This document shows, one piece after another, positions 13,071-25,687 of a DNA stretch of 60,000 nucleotides. The translations under genes and the position numbers were made by a program. Source of the DNA: Cryptomeria japonica (taxonomy: Eukaryota > Streptophyta > Pinopsida > Cupressales > Cupressaceae); the NCBI RefSeq assembly GCF_030272615.1, contig NC_081415.1, positions 513,992,034 through 514,052,033 on the forward strand, given 5' to 3'. How positions within the stretch are numbered: the stretch's first letter is position 1; every line of letters begins with the position of its first letter. The notes under the pieces are model-generated. The model made no database searches. It was given only the letters and a program-made list of their open reading frames with translations, and was not told where the DNA came from.

Positions 13071-16000
13071 ATCCATTCATTAATACTTTATTTTTCATTC
13101 ATTAGCTCATGAAATACTAAATTAAGATTTACAAAACTAAAGAAAAGAGCAGAGAATTCACCACACAAAGACACCAATATTTTTAACATGGAAAACACAA
13201 TGAGGGAAAAATGATTGTTGTCACCAACATTGCACCCATGATGCTCAAGATGAAACATCAACAATCTTGTAAAACATGGGATGATTTCTAGGCCTTTGGG
13301 TTGCCTATGGTTGAAATCAACCTCCAGAGTGAGTTGGTTCTCTTCGATGAAACTTCCTACAAACTTTACTTTCTGGGAAAAGGGATAGGAAGATTTTCTT
13401 GAATATAAACCTATCATAAGAGGTGATGCAATAAATACTCGAGAAGCTTAATCAACTACATTGACTCACAATGCATTTCAACAAAAAAATCTTATTCATC
13501 ACATCTCAACTAAGCATGCAATACATCAATATTTCATAGAAAATGGCTAATTTTAGAGCTTACTTCAAAGAAAATAAAGTATTCTCACAACTTCAAACTA
13601 CCAATAGTAGTTGAACACAATCTATAACCTATATTACTATGAATCTTCTTGCATTAATGTTGTTTAAAAAAAACAACATCAAAGGATTCTAAGAAAGAAT
13701 CACAAAAACATTATCAAATCAATTACTCAACACAATACACAAAGTATTGAGAAGGAAAAGTTCTTGCTAATATTGAATTATAAAGGAATTTTACACCTAG
13801 TAATGCTTCTATGAGCTACAATCTTCATGCCTAGCTAAAAAGCAAAGGGAAGAAAAAAACAACTAGAATAATGAAGATAGAAGAGAAGACTTATAGAAAG
13901 GAAGTTTGAAAACAGCTAAAGGATCAGACTTATGATGAACTTCTTATCCTTCTTGAAACTTGGTTTGAACTAATTGTCCCGACCTTGTAATCTTCTCCAA
14001 TCCATATGAACTTTATGATCGGGGTAGAATTTGAGAGGAAATCATGCATTAAAGGATTCAAAACTTATGCGAACCGAGTGTTAGGTGCTCCAAGGGTGGT
14101 CTTAAGTGATGTGTGACCCATAAGGACACCTCAACTGATGTGAAAATTTTGTAGGAGACTTCAAACTTCCTCTTTTTAAGGCCATAACTAATGCATAGAT
14201 TGTAGACTCATAATTTCACCTCTTTTCTTAAGCTTCCTCTTACATTGATGCATGATTTAGGTCATTGTGACTTCTCAATGTGAGTGCATGACATCAAAGG
14301 TCTATGTCTTGACTATATTTTACATTTACAATGAATTCCTTATATTTGATATTAAATTATTCACAATTATCAAACATGATTGGTTCCTATATTTATTCAT
14401 CTTCAAAGGATAGCAACTCTAAGTCCACCTCATGATTTTACATTCTGATCTTTCTTTTCATCTTTCCACTACTTTCTTGTGAGCTTCATAGCATTGGTGT
14501 GCTCTATCAAAAATGTAGTTTGGATTGTCATGACAATGTGCACATTACTATCTATGATAGTCTTTTGGCTCTATAGGGCTTCTCAAACTTTATTGCTCTT
14601 CTTTGATGACCATAAAATGAAAACCTTTCTTCAGTAACTTGCTTTGCGACCACACTTCATATCTCTATGACTGCAACATTGTCTTCATCATGGTCATTAT
14701 TGTATCATGCTACTCTTTTTTATTGTGATTACTATCTCTCTGACATTGTTGCAACAACATATTCTTGAAGCTTCAATGACCTTCATAAACTGTCACAAAA
14801 ATACTATATCCCTATTTCAAGGCTTTTAGCTTTGATAGTGAACAGACTCACTGTACTTTTCTTCATTAGTTTCTCTTTGACCATGACTAATGTAGCCTTT
14901 GTGAATTATTTGATACCTTCTATACCCTTTGGATTGCTAAAAGTCTTTAACAGTCTTTCTATGGCTGCCTTTGACTGTAATTTTGTATTTACACCTTGAA
15001 TTTGCTTTGAGAATGTTTCATGACTAGGATAGTCATTGCTATCTTTGTAAAAGATATCCATTAATTTCTACTCCTTGTGATAGGGTCTAAGACCTCCTTG
15101 GATCTTTCATCTCACTGTCCTTTTGGCTTCCCTATTTACTATCTTTTTAGGGCATGGTAGACTATTCTTGTTGATCACTATGTCATTGTGAATTATAATG
15201 TCTGCAACAACTTCATAAGCACCTTTGATTGAAATATAAGTATCTATGTTATCTTATCAAAAAGTCTTTAAACATACTACTCTCAGCCAATGATAGGTCT
15301 GAGACTTTTGACTATTGGGCTGCTTTAGTTATATTATGGCTACATTCTCCATGTATGGGCCAATAGTCCCAAGTTTCTATTGAAGCTTAATCTTCCTTTG
15401 ATATTGATTTTTCATAACCTCTCACGTCTGCCATCAATATTGCTCCATGATTCTTAGTCAAAACAAAATTTCTCAATGCTTTATCACTGCTCTAGTTGTC
15501 CTTTAATAAACCCTCTATTTATGCTCTAAATTCTGACAGGGGGCTACTCTTCTTTAGCACTGTTATAAGGCCTTGATTTGATAGTGTTTGGATTATCACT
15601 GAGGCATTGAAGTGTATGAAGCTGGGACTATTACCATATGCTTGAAGAGTATCTTCTAATGACTGTGATTTCATTGATATTAACAACTTTTGTGCATCAT
15701 CATTGGGTTGTTCCTCATAATTTATCTATCATTTCTATCATATAATGCTATCATTATCTTGCTTTCAGATCTTTTATTGTATTCTTGATCCTGTTTTGAG
15801 GCCTACAACTGATTCTAATGTGTCACTATGACTGTAATGTAAATGCACTTCCAACCTTTGTCATTCTTACTAGTTGCCAATAATGTTTTGATATTTGTCT
15901 CTCTGAAGCTCACTGTTATTGTTTTTCTTTGTTTCTATGAGACAGATTTAGGCTGCTCTGTAGTACTTAGTAGGCTCTGACTCTTATCTTTGACATCACT

Positions 16001-17345
16001 GTGATGGTTCTCTTCAATGTTCTTTTGTCTAGTAAGTTGTATGCCACTATTCTTCTTGATATTTTGATGTATTCACTATGACACAAGGCCACGAGTGTTC
16101 TTATTTCCTTGACTGTCATGTCACTATGTCTAAAAACTGAATATCTTCTTATCTTTACTCCTACAACTTTTGGTGTCTTGCTCCTTTCTCATGCACTCAT
16201 TTCTTATTAAGACCCCTGTAAAAAGATTAATGAAAAGATTAGTTTTGTTGTCCATGAGAGACAATAAGGTTGTGAGTTGTATTCTTGTTCATTTGTAAGG
16301 TTGTCAAAACTATCCTTTTATCCATACAAATGAATGATATCTCTTTATTTTATCACCGATATCATCTTCATGGCGCTTATCACTTTAGCTTGTGGCTGTA
16401 ATTGATAATCATGATTTTATCAATGCCATGCACTTTGCCAAAGAGATTTTTTGGACTACACTTATCACTGTATTTTCTTTGTTATACCTTCATGACTGTA
16501 AGCTACTACAACCTCAAGAGTTTGATGGCATGACTTGGGTTACACTCATTTCCTTTAGGGACTACTCCATGTTTGTGAGGACTAGTCATATATCTTTCAA
16601 CATGGGTTTTTCAGATTGGCATTGTGATCTTCTTTAGGGCTGCACTTGATATTGAGGAATGCCCTTTTCTCATATAATTGCTCAAACACGTACAAGAAAA
16701 TAGCCATATATACATAATAATTCTTGTTTAGTTCAAGGTCTATTGATTTTGGCTACGAAATAATGGAAGATCAATACTAAATGGGCTCTCACATAACCTA
16801 TATTTCTGTGAATAATATGAGAGAACCCTAATATTCTTATCAAAATATGTAAGCAACATGCTTAGCTTGCCAAGCAATGATAGAGAACAACGGTTGCAAA
16901 TGGAAGAAACTAGCATACCTCATTTCATTCATGTGCATGGAGATGAAGAGCTTGAGAACATGTTGTTAAGATCATTTCCCCCTTTCGAATGCTACTGAAA
17001 CTCTTCGAACTGCTTCTTCAAAGATTTGTCCATCATGAAAACTAGGACCTCTTTCCTACGTGGGGTCTTCAACTTCAGTTCATTGACTAAACCAAGGGTA
17101 ATTCAACAAAATACTTCAGTTAAAGATCTTATGATTGTTCTTTCATTTAAAACAATATTCCCTTTCAAAGGTAATACATGAACACCTCCCATGCAACATG
17201 GAGACCTTTTCTTTGAACTTTTAGTCCTTCATACAACTTGCAAAACACTATCTTTTATAACTCCAACATATTGTTTGACTTGTAAGTTTTTGAAAAAAAA
17301 TTGATTTCTTGTCATGAGAAAATAAAATCAAAATATTAGCTCAAT
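13071..17345. other. Gap region, no gene recognised
   Basis: No protein domain, LTR or RNA gene is visible. From about 14.5 to 16.6 kb the plus strand is unusually rich in T and C, very poor in CG, and dotted with short recurring words such as CATGACTGT and CACTATGACTG. It may be an old, heavily deaminated repeat, but I could not identify a period or coding frame. The open frames at 13088-13417 and 16392-16637 have no known motif. Confidence 0.45.
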
Positions 17346-17363
17346 AACATTTTACCCACAAGT
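17346..17363 (+). repeat. Target-site duplication, left copy
   Basis: The 18-mer AACATTTTACCCACAAGT occurs here and again at 18282-18299, exactly flanking the LINE-like insertion. Its length is typical of target-primed reverse transcription. Confidence 0.9.
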
Positions 17364-18117
17364 AAGTTCAAATGTAGCAGCAGGAAAATGCAACACCTGG
17401 AGCCCCCAACAAAAAAGAAAACAAGATTAACCAAATAAAGTGGGTTCAAAGACTTCAACCATGAGATTAGGTTGGACATCCCCATTAATGTGGATAATGA
17501 GAAACAAGGGAATGTGGATAAGGAGAATGAAGGTGAGAAAAAGGAGGAGAAGGTGCCGGGAAACCTATTTTTAGAGGTCACTAGAAGTCAAGAAAACTAT
17601 TGGAAGTGGGTGGATAAGGAAATTGGAACCCTGAAAGATGGGATTAAGGGAATTATTGAAACTTTCATGGAGTCTCCTAGGCCTTGTAAAACTGAGAAGA
17701 TCATGAGCATGATCCAGAAGATATCTCAGGATGTTGAAACTATGAAGGTCTTCCATGAGTGCAGATAAGCTAGAAGAGTATGTGAATGATATCAAGGAAA
17801 GCCTGAACAATCTAGTGGAAAACACCAGGGAGGTGATGAACAATAGTGCTGATGGTTTGGAGAAAATCAATTTCATGATGATCGACTATAGATCCAGACC
17901 CATCGCCAGTGATCCTCCCTTGGAAGAAACATATAAAAAGAATGCATCGGAGGGTGGATAGAGTGTTGCTGGTGGGAAGAATAGCTTAGGTCCTTGCACT
18001 AGAACCAAGAGTCGGAGCTAGGACCAAGGAACCTCCAGATTCATCATGGAGGATTTGGAGAAAATTAACAAGAAGATTATTCAGGAGAATATTGAATTGG
18101 TGCACTCTCTTAGTTGA
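17364..18117 (+). pseudogene. C-terminal part of the LINE-family accessory ORF (coiled coil)
   Basis: The frame at 17472-17768 contains DIPINVDNEKQGN, YWKWVDKEIGTLKDGIKG and TFMESPRP. The frame at 17755-17961 contains KLEEYVNDIKESLNNLVEN. Both have close counterparts in the copy at 54.0-54.43 kb. The heptad-like spacing of Leu, Ile and Val suggests a coiled coil. After a stop near 17960 the sequence still encodes a conserved tail (MEDLEKINKKI...ELVHSLS) ending at 18117. There is one frameshift near 17760. No enzyme motif is present. Function is unknown, but conservation between two copies argues that it was a real protein. Confidence 0.65.
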
Positions 18118-18281
18118 GTGCTTTGCCCTGTTTTTTGGCTTTGTTTGTTTCATTTTTTGCTGTTCAGTCTGTGTGGGGTTTTCCCCTGTTTTGCTTAGGT
18201 TTAATGTTTGGTTGGTTGTTGGCCTTGGTCTGTAAAAGTTTGGGTTTCAGGTCCCTATAAAACCTATTTATCTTTATCAAA
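17364..18281 (+). mobile_element. 5'-truncated LINE-family insertion with 18-bp target-site duplication
   Basis: Perfect 18-bp direct repeats bound this 918-bp segment. Its 3' end is a short untranslated region ending ATCTTTATCAAAA with no LTR. It aligns along its length with the 3' part of the LINE copy ending at about 54823 (54.0-54.8 kb), so it is the same family, truncated further at the 5' side. The features together fit target-primed reverse transcription. The second identical flank is at 18282-18299. Confidence 0.88.
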
Positions 18282-18299
18282 AACATTTTACCCACAAGT
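18282..18299 (+). repeat. Target-site duplication, right copy
   Basis: It is identical over 18 bp to 17346-17363 and lies directly after the A-rich 3' end of the insertion. Confidence 0.9.
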
Positions 18300-21200
18300 C
18301 CCTACACTTTTGACTCTAGAGCTATTTTTAACAATGGGATAGAAATAGGTAACAATGATAATCAGGATCAAATCATAATATATGAAATAATTATTAGAAT
18401 ATTTATTTTAGGCACACTACCAAGGAAGCTCACGTCTAGTTGCACTTACGAGCTAAGGCACACTATCCTAGGGAAAGATAAAATGAATTAATGATTGAAG
18501 ATCACTTCTCTAGGGCAAGATACAATATCACAACATATATCAACATTAGAAAGTATTTCACATGTTGAACTATTGTAGAAGAAGCATTGAAACTGTCACA
18601 CTGACTTCGCACACTTCATAAACTTTACATTAATTCTTATTTCAAAAAGATATATTCATAAATTACTTTCATCAAATTATAAGTACACAATTCTCAAATG
18701 ATTTTCCCTTATATATATCATTCACAACACCAAAAATATATATTAGGTCAATATAATAGGACTCGATAGGTGAAACATGTGACAAGGTATAGGTTAGCCC
18801 TAAAAATTAATACTATATCACCAATATAGGCTGAAAATTAACACAAATGATAGTTGGATTTAACAAGATGATAACACGCCTCCTAGACATGCTTTAACCC
18901 AAATAAAATAGGTGAGGATCAATCACAGTCAATGGAGCATACTGAGTTGACATCCTATAACAAACTGCTTATTCAAGGACTAATCCTAACACAATCAAAT
19001 ATCCAAAATATAATGTGTAACCCATAGACACTTGTCCCCCGTTCATCTCTTGAAGTAACTATTCACAAAAAGTTGATATGCAAGTAGTAGATTTTTGATA
19101 TAACAAACACTGTGAAGAACTAATGGGCTGTGTAACAATAATAAATAATAAATCATTCACCATTTCACCAAGATACCTAAACTTATTGTCATAGGTCTGA
19201 GACACTATTTCACTATGTCCTTAAAGATGCACTATCAAATTTATCAATGAAGGAGAATGCAAAGCATTCTTTTGTATAACCTAAAATTGTTCCTTTGTCA
19301 AATTGGGATGAAAAGATCAAACATACATAACCTTTTTTATAGACAATAAAATCAACTGAAAAATTGATGGAATGCCAAAAATCATCACCAAACCTATTCT
19401 AGATCTATACAAAAAAATTATGGGACACAATGAATTGTAGAGAAAACCACTAACACGTAGTCATATAATGTATTAACATTTAGTCATTTTCATCAAATCT
19501 TCTATCATGAAACCTTATCATAATAGAAACAAGTCATCTCCCAACCATTCAAACTCTAAAAAAAGTACCTTCACTATGAGCCTAAGTTACTGTGAGAAAT
19601 TACACATACCATGACTCTAGATTGAATTCTCCATTAATGAATAGATTGTCAAAATATCTTCCAAGATAATATCATTCGTTATACCCAACATATTGTCATT
19701 AACAAATTCTCCATCTATCCAAACTAAGTGGGAAAACATATTATAAGACATTAGTGTTGACATCAATGATAACATAAATTATTAACATTCTCCCAATGAG
19801 TCTAAAACCATACCCCCTTTTTTCATTGATATCAACACTATGTACATATCTACAAAATCCTATATAGACTCCCCCTTAGCTATTCTCTCCCCCCCTCCCT
19901 TCAATGACATAAAACATAAAATATGAGTACTCCTAAAAACACAAAACACTTCACTACAACAGTTATACAAATCCTCTTGTATATACATAATCTTTTCACT
20001 AGCAATGCAACTCACTAGGCTGGAGGCAAGATGCCCTTATACATAATTTTGAGTTGTGCCAAGATCTATTTCCACTCTTTTGATGTAGTGGTAGGAATGT
20101 GATTCTAACATTCAAATTTTAACAGATGTTTATGTGCCTCATCTAGAGAGTCAGGAGCTCTCATCTCATATTCCACTTTCTCCTATACTCACACATGTTT
20201 GAATTTTTTCCCCTTTTGGAGGGACTAAGGTGTTAGGCACCCTAATCCTCTCAATTAGGGACTAGAGAAGGAAGTGGTAGAGTATCAGGACTTAGGATAT
20301 ACATGTACTAGTCTTAGTATTAGCATATGACATTATTACATACTATAAGATACAACCTAAATAGGCTTAAAATAACCCATGAGAAGGCACACTAAAGTAG
20401 AGGCCCAAATAGAGTGTCAAAGTTTAAAGTTTTATAACTTAATATAATACACATGCATATGCGAAGCATGGCACAAGATGTGTGTATTCTTGCTTCAACA
20501 TACAGAGGATCTACTAGAGGAGATAAATATTTTAGAAGTATTCATGGAGATTGTGTGTGTCTTGCAATATTTATAATTTTCAATATACATTGTGCATGTA
20601 TGCGTTTGGAGGCTATTTTTTCTCTTTTGAGGATTTTATCAGGGTGTATTCTGTCTTATCTTGTGGTATATTTTTTGTATTAGCATATGTTTATTATCTA
20701 AACTTCCATGCATTCTTTTCTCTCATTAAGTTATGTAGGAAATTTATCAACATATTATTTTACTAATAAAAGTAAGATGCAATGCCACATTTAAATAATA
20801 TTAAATGACCATAACACTCAACTAAAAACCAAAGACATGACAAAAAATCCAAAACCATAACTTAATGTAGTCACTCCCATATAAAACATATAAGTGTTTT
20901 TCATATCATGCACTTGAGGATTCCTTGGTAATAATAATATTATCTAATTATTGAAAACACAACTATCACTTAGATAATAAGCATTTTTAAGAAGGCTATT
21001 GATTGTCATTCAATTATAGGATAAGAAATAAAGTTTATACTTATTTGACATTAATTCCAAGTGTTTTATTTGATTATGATTATTTCTGTTCAACTATTTT
21101 TATTAGATAAAATGGGAGAGGACTCGAACCCTTATAGAATAGCCAATTAGGCAAATAAGAGGGAGGTACTCATAAGTAGTGAGACAACTAGAACATAAAA

Positions 21201-22409
21201 AGAGAAGACCATTTTTTTAAAAAGAGGATTTCGACCAAAGCAACAAACAAATGGGAACAAGGGATTTGACCCCATTAAAAGCTTCACATATTCATAATTG
21301 AGGGGTTTAAGAAGAAACCCCGAACCATCTTCCAAACAAAAGCCATTTCACTAAATACTTGAATCATCCAAGGGAATAGTCAACTAACACTAGATTTTGA
21401 AAGGCTTCCCTATAACCATTTACTAGGAGGACCACCTAGAGTAGATACTTTCTCAAACAAACTTTTGAGATACTTTGAACAGAAAATCAGGATTCGAAAG
21501 GAATCCATAAACCTTCTATGCTGAAGGATACTTTGAACAACAAAAAATACCTTTAAAGATTGACACAAAACTAAAAGAAGCATCAGGTTTTGAAAGGAAC
21601 CCTGAAACCTTTTACAGTTGAGACCACTACAAACCACTGTGTTGATAGGAATGTAAATGGGTAGTAAGGATCCCAACAACCTCATGGGAAGATCTCATAA
21701 AATACATCAACTGGGTCCACCTCAATAGGCCCACTGCCAATAAAACAATCTTCAAGGATGAGCCAAACTGCCAACTCCACCTTAGAAGGACCACCATTCA
21801 TAGGTGAGAGAGGAAGGGAACCCTTACTACTGGAATCCACCTCAATAGTAATACCAGCAACAAAGGGAGATTTCCTTTCTATTGTTAATATTACCACTTG
21901 ATATTCAATTATCATGGTGGTCATTAAATTAATCCTAAAATTTTTTTTACCATTTCAAAAAAAATTAAATGCATTTTATGGTAGAAATATGTAAATACAA
22001 CTATCTAATATACTCTCATGATTCATCTTACCTAGACAATCACACATTCCCTACTATATCTTTATCCTTTTTTAAAAATAGACGTATTCATACTATGGAT
22101 ACATTAAATTTGATGGAATTTGTTTCCCTTGAACATGACTTTGGCAATGATTCTTCAAAAGTTTTTCTATCTCATTCATACTATAGTATTTCTTTAGCTA
22201 CTATTTTTCTAGTAAGAATATAGACATTACTAATATTGTTTGTTGCATGCGTAGACCTTATTCTAACTTTACTCATTTTATAATTAATTAAATTTAATCA
22301 CTTAATTTTAATTTTATAGATTACAAACAAGTTTAATATATTATTATTGCTAAGTATAAAAACTAGATGTCCTAGATTCTATTTTTTAATCTAATTGATA
22401 TATTATTCC
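18300..22409. other. Gap region, no gene recognised
   Basis: AT-rich DNA with scattered chance ORFs. Around 21360-21660 there is a weak, degenerate repetition of phrases like TTCGAAAGGAATCC and ACTTTGAACA, spaced about 60-110 bp, on which the small minus-strand ORFs at 21147-21924 lie. No homology was recognised for them. The LINE sequence begins at about 22410. Confidence 0.45.
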
Positions 22410-22874
22410 TACATGGCAAGCAAGGAAGGCTTTAGACGGGTCTAGTTGGAAAGTGACATGCTCAACATTGTGAAATGCATCAAGGGTAGTACAGAGCCAA
22501 GCTAGACTATTTTGAACCTGATTAAGGATTGTCTTGAAATGACTATCGGTCTAGAGGAGTTCAAGATTTCACATGTTTTTTGGGAAGGAAATAAACGGGC
22601 GGATCATGTTGCCAACTTGGCTATTGAAAACGTGGTGGTTAGATGGTAGAGAGGAAGGGAAACCTTCTCAAAAACTCTATGTGACCTGGCAAGAAATGAT
22701 GCCAATATCTTTGGCCTTACAAATGATTTTAATGTCGAGAGATTATGATGGGATGGGTGCCATTGGGAAGGTATTTCAAATTATTACAACTTTGAGAATC
22801 TCTAGAAACTTCAGTTCACCCTGTTTCTGGTTTTGCACCTAGTTTACTATTGTCTGGATTGCCTGCATAACAGA
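22410..22874 (+). pseudogene. LINE RNase H domain (C-terminus of ORF2)
   Basis: The frame contains ESDMLNIVKCIKG, LNLIKDCLEMTIGLEEFKISH and VFWEGNKRADHVANLA. This is the plant RNase H-like domain found at the end of LINE ORF2, with the Asp of ESD, the conserved His after the fifth strand and the Asp of RADHVAN. Stops occur near 22508 and 22648 and further on. The domain normally removes the RNA strand during target-primed reverse transcription. It is decayed and detached from any reverse transcriptase in this window. Confidence 0.75.
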
Positions 22875-22972
22875 ATGGGTAGTGAAAAGAATAGGAATGA
22901 ACCCATGACCTATGATAAGTGGTGAAAGAATGAGGTCTAAGAGGAAATCTCTGATGGTGGGATGGTTCCCTA
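22875..22972 (+). pseudogene. N-terminus of LINE accessory ORF, cut by the CACTA insertion
   Basis: After the RNase H end, an ATG at 22875 opens a frame beginning MGSEKNRNEPMTYDKW, with two stops before the CACTA left end. The frame continues at 53177-53180 on the far side of the transposon. I chose this start because it is the first ATG after the RNase H conservation ends and the frame then remains conserved in character. It is an inference, since the second family copy does not reach this far. Confidence 0.5.
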
Positions 22973-22988
22973 CACTAATACATTTGGA
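22973..22988 (+). repeat. CACTA left terminal inverted repeat
   Basis: CACTAATACATTTGGA; one mismatch to the reverse complement of 53161-53176. Preceded by the CTA duplication. Confidence 0.93.
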
Positions 22989-23070
22989 CTAGATTTTCGA
23001 CCGAGGTTTCCAACGAAGAAGGTATATTGTGGCCAAATTTGATTTTTTTTTGAAAAAATACCCACATTTG

Positions 23071-23177
23071 TCGTAATTCCGATGGAAATTACCCATTTGG
23101 TTTCGACGAAGAAGGCATTAGCAATGAGAATTTTCTTTTTTTCAAAAAAGTGCTTGAGTTCATCGTAATTCCGATGA
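23071..23177 (+). repeat. Left subterminal motifs of the CACTA element
   Basis: TCGTAATTCCGATGG (23071-23085) and TCGTAATTCCGATGA (23163-23177) are direct repeats 92 bp apart. Related TTTCGACxGAGG and TTTCGACGAAGAAGG words occur nearby. In En/Spm, repeated subterminal motifs bind the TNPA-type protein. The right end has inverted relatives at 52968-52984 and around 53040-53120. Confidence 0.65.
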
Positions 23178-23433
23178 CAACAGCCATTGCAAAAATAAAA
23201 AAGGAGGCGAGGAATTCATTTGTGAATTGCAATCCTGCGTAGGCATCCATGGCGGCTTCAACCCCCAAGAACATCAAACCTACATCGAAGGAAATCCCAC
23301 GTAGGAGGTAGATTCAAATTGCCCTAGTTTTTTATTTCATGTTGCAAAAAATATACATGTGGTGGTTAATTGTCCTAGTTTAATCTTGTAAAACCATAGA
23401 ACTGTGATTGAGGAGTGAGCATTCAATTTTGTA

Positions 23434-24171
23434 TCAGCAATCCCTTCCTCCCGTATACGCACATGTTGATTGTTCACATGAGATCACATCTCTTTGCGGC
23501 ATCGTATCAAACAATTCATGAGCCTTGTCTATGTTTCCACATTTTGCATTCATGTCAAGAGGGGCATTTGCAAGTACAACACCTAACAAAATTCCTCTAC
23601 CCATTATGCTTTGATGGATGTCCATACCCTGTTCCAAAGGTCCCATTTTTGCACAGGTAGGGAGGATGTTGACAAAGGTTGTGGAATTTGGCTTTATGCC
23701 TTCCAATTTCATTTGCTTGAAAGTGTCTAAAGCCTTTTCGACAAATCCATTTTGTGCATATCCAGCAATTGTTGTAGTCCAGAAGACAACATTTCTTTCA
23801 GGCATTCTATCAAATAGTTCACATGCCTTGTCTATGCTTCCACATTTTGAATACATGTCTACCAAGGTAGCTACAACTACAACATTTGACAAAATTTCTC
23901 TATCCTGTATGCTTCGATGAATGTCCATACCCTGTTCCAAATCTCCCATTTTGGCACAGGTAGGGAGGATAGTAGAAATGGTTGTGGAATTTGGCTTTAC
24001 ACCTGCCAATTGCATTTTCTTGAAAGTTTCTAAAGCCTTCTCAATAAATCCATTTTGTGCAGTTGCAACTACATCTGACAAAACTCCTCTATCTTTTATG
24101 CTTTGATGGATGTCCATACCTTGTTCCAAAGCTCCCATTTTGGCAAAAGCTAGGAGTAGGCTGGCAAACAT
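23434..24171 (-). pseudogene. Captured pentatricopeptide repeat (PPR) gene fragment
   Basis: The 245-codon frame has repeated PLS-type PPR motifs: LVDMYSKCGSIDKACELFDR, MPERNVVFWTTTIAGYAQNG, FVEKALDTFKQMKLEGIKPN and CAKMGPLEQGMDIHQSI. Such proteins bind organellar RNA in plants. This fragment lacks a targeting peptide and any DYW or E domain, and starts inside a repeat. One repeat unit is shortened: at VVATAQNGF about 35-50 residues of the L and S motifs are missing in frame. It lies 460 bp inside the CACTA left tip, on the opposite strand to the transposase, so it is best read as a host gene piece picked up by the transposon. Confidence 0.85.
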
Positions 24172-24179
24172 AACTAAAG

Positions 24180-25640
24180 AAATGCAATGATCAGCTCCAA
24201 AGACATCAAACCACTACTAACAAAACCGAGAGTCTAAAATATGATAGGGAATAGTGTGAGCTGTCCTGAAATAAAATATTTTATTTTCAATTTCTACTAA
24301 AACATAATTACTCAGCCATTTAATGTTATTAATATGTGTTTAATTTATGAAAGAGATAAATGGTTGGCCACAAGTACATGAGTTACTATATGCATACAAA
24401 TAAGTGAATTTGATATTCAAAACTATCGATAATGAATTCAATTCTTGTCCATTAGTCATTTATGTTTGCAATAAGCATCTTTCTTTGTTTTTCTTAATCT
24501 TTACTCATAGTTATGTGCATATTTCACATTCTATAATTAGGATATCAATTGCTATGGCTGAACACTAGCATGATGTTTGTATTGTGGTATAGATGTGTGG
24601 AAACATAACTATTGGATTGTTATATTATAGAGATCATAAATCTAGATATCGCATATTAGTTATAGCTCTTCTTGGATTGAGTCTAAAGTTGACATATAGT
24701 CATAAAGCCATTATTAGCAGATCTATCCATTTCTAGTAAAGACAATTGAGAAAGTCATTTTGATATTGAGAGTTTCTTATCTGTTTACCTATTGATCATT
24801 ATTAAGCCATAATATTTAGGTCTATTTATCTCTCTTACAAAACCTCTATAAGTGTCCTAGATTGTCCCTACTACTCACTCTTCAATTCAGAAAAATGGAG
24901 TTCTAAAGATTTGTTGCACAAGATGGTGTTGAACATATCAACAAGGCTAGCATGGAAGGCATGTTCAAGCTTCCACTTATACAACTTACAACAAATGATT
25001 TGTTGATAGAAGAAATTCTTGAAATAGGGATACAATCAAAAGACAAGTAAGTACATACAAACCTCCTCAGCTGAAAGTAAAATCTATGTATAAAAAGAGT
25101 ACATTGAATCCCAATCCATAAACACAATAGAGATACCGATGGAGACTTAATTGGATGTAGCATGTCACACCAAAGTTGTTAGAGTATGCTAAGCTAGTAC
25201 ATAATGTTTCGTAAAACCACATTAGTATTTTACCCAGATCATTATCTACCAAAACTAACTATACTAATCCTTTTGAGGATTAATTTCATGGTGCTAGATC
25301 TTCATTTAGTTCCACTTCTTATTAAAGATAAGAACAATTATTTCTTGAGGTAGATGAATATCCCATCAAAAAAGGACAAGACCCTTTCTAGAATATAACA
25401 AATTCTACTCCAACAAAAGATTATGGGGGTTTCACTAGAGATATTGAATAAGAGATAGACTTCTACTGCTGCATTAAAAGAATTGGCATGTTCTTCATTT
25501 ATTGATGTAAACTCTGTGTGACACCACCACAACCAACAAAGGTGTTAAAAGTTGTTTGCAATGCATGGATTTTTAGGATTGTCCTTTGAGAAAATAGAAT
25601 TAAAGTATGGAAGCAGGATCTGCCAGCTCCTAAGGGAAAG
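24180..25640. other. CACTA internal region without recognised gene
   Basis: Lies between the PPR fragment and the transposase start. AT-rich, with small minus-strand ORFs (24903-25163, 25067-25252, 25338-25532) that show no motif. A 20-bp direct repeat (AAAGACCATGTCAGACAATA) occurs at about 25637 and 25680, the second copy overlapping the transposase ATG. The promoter of the transposase gene would be expected here. Confidence 0.5.
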
Positions 25641-25687
25641 ACCATGTCAGACAATAATTTCTATTTTCTTGCCTGTGAAGAAAGACC

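Noticed and set aside
13088-13417. 109-codon minus-strand frame
   Set aside because: No recognised motif, and no continuity with the LINE RNase H frame next to it.
21147-21924. Three consecutive small minus-strand frames
   Set aside because: They lie on weak repeats, share no frame and show no known domain.
23414-24106. Plus-strand frames opposite the PPR fragment
   Set aside because: They are antisense shadows; the PPR motifs are on the minus strand.
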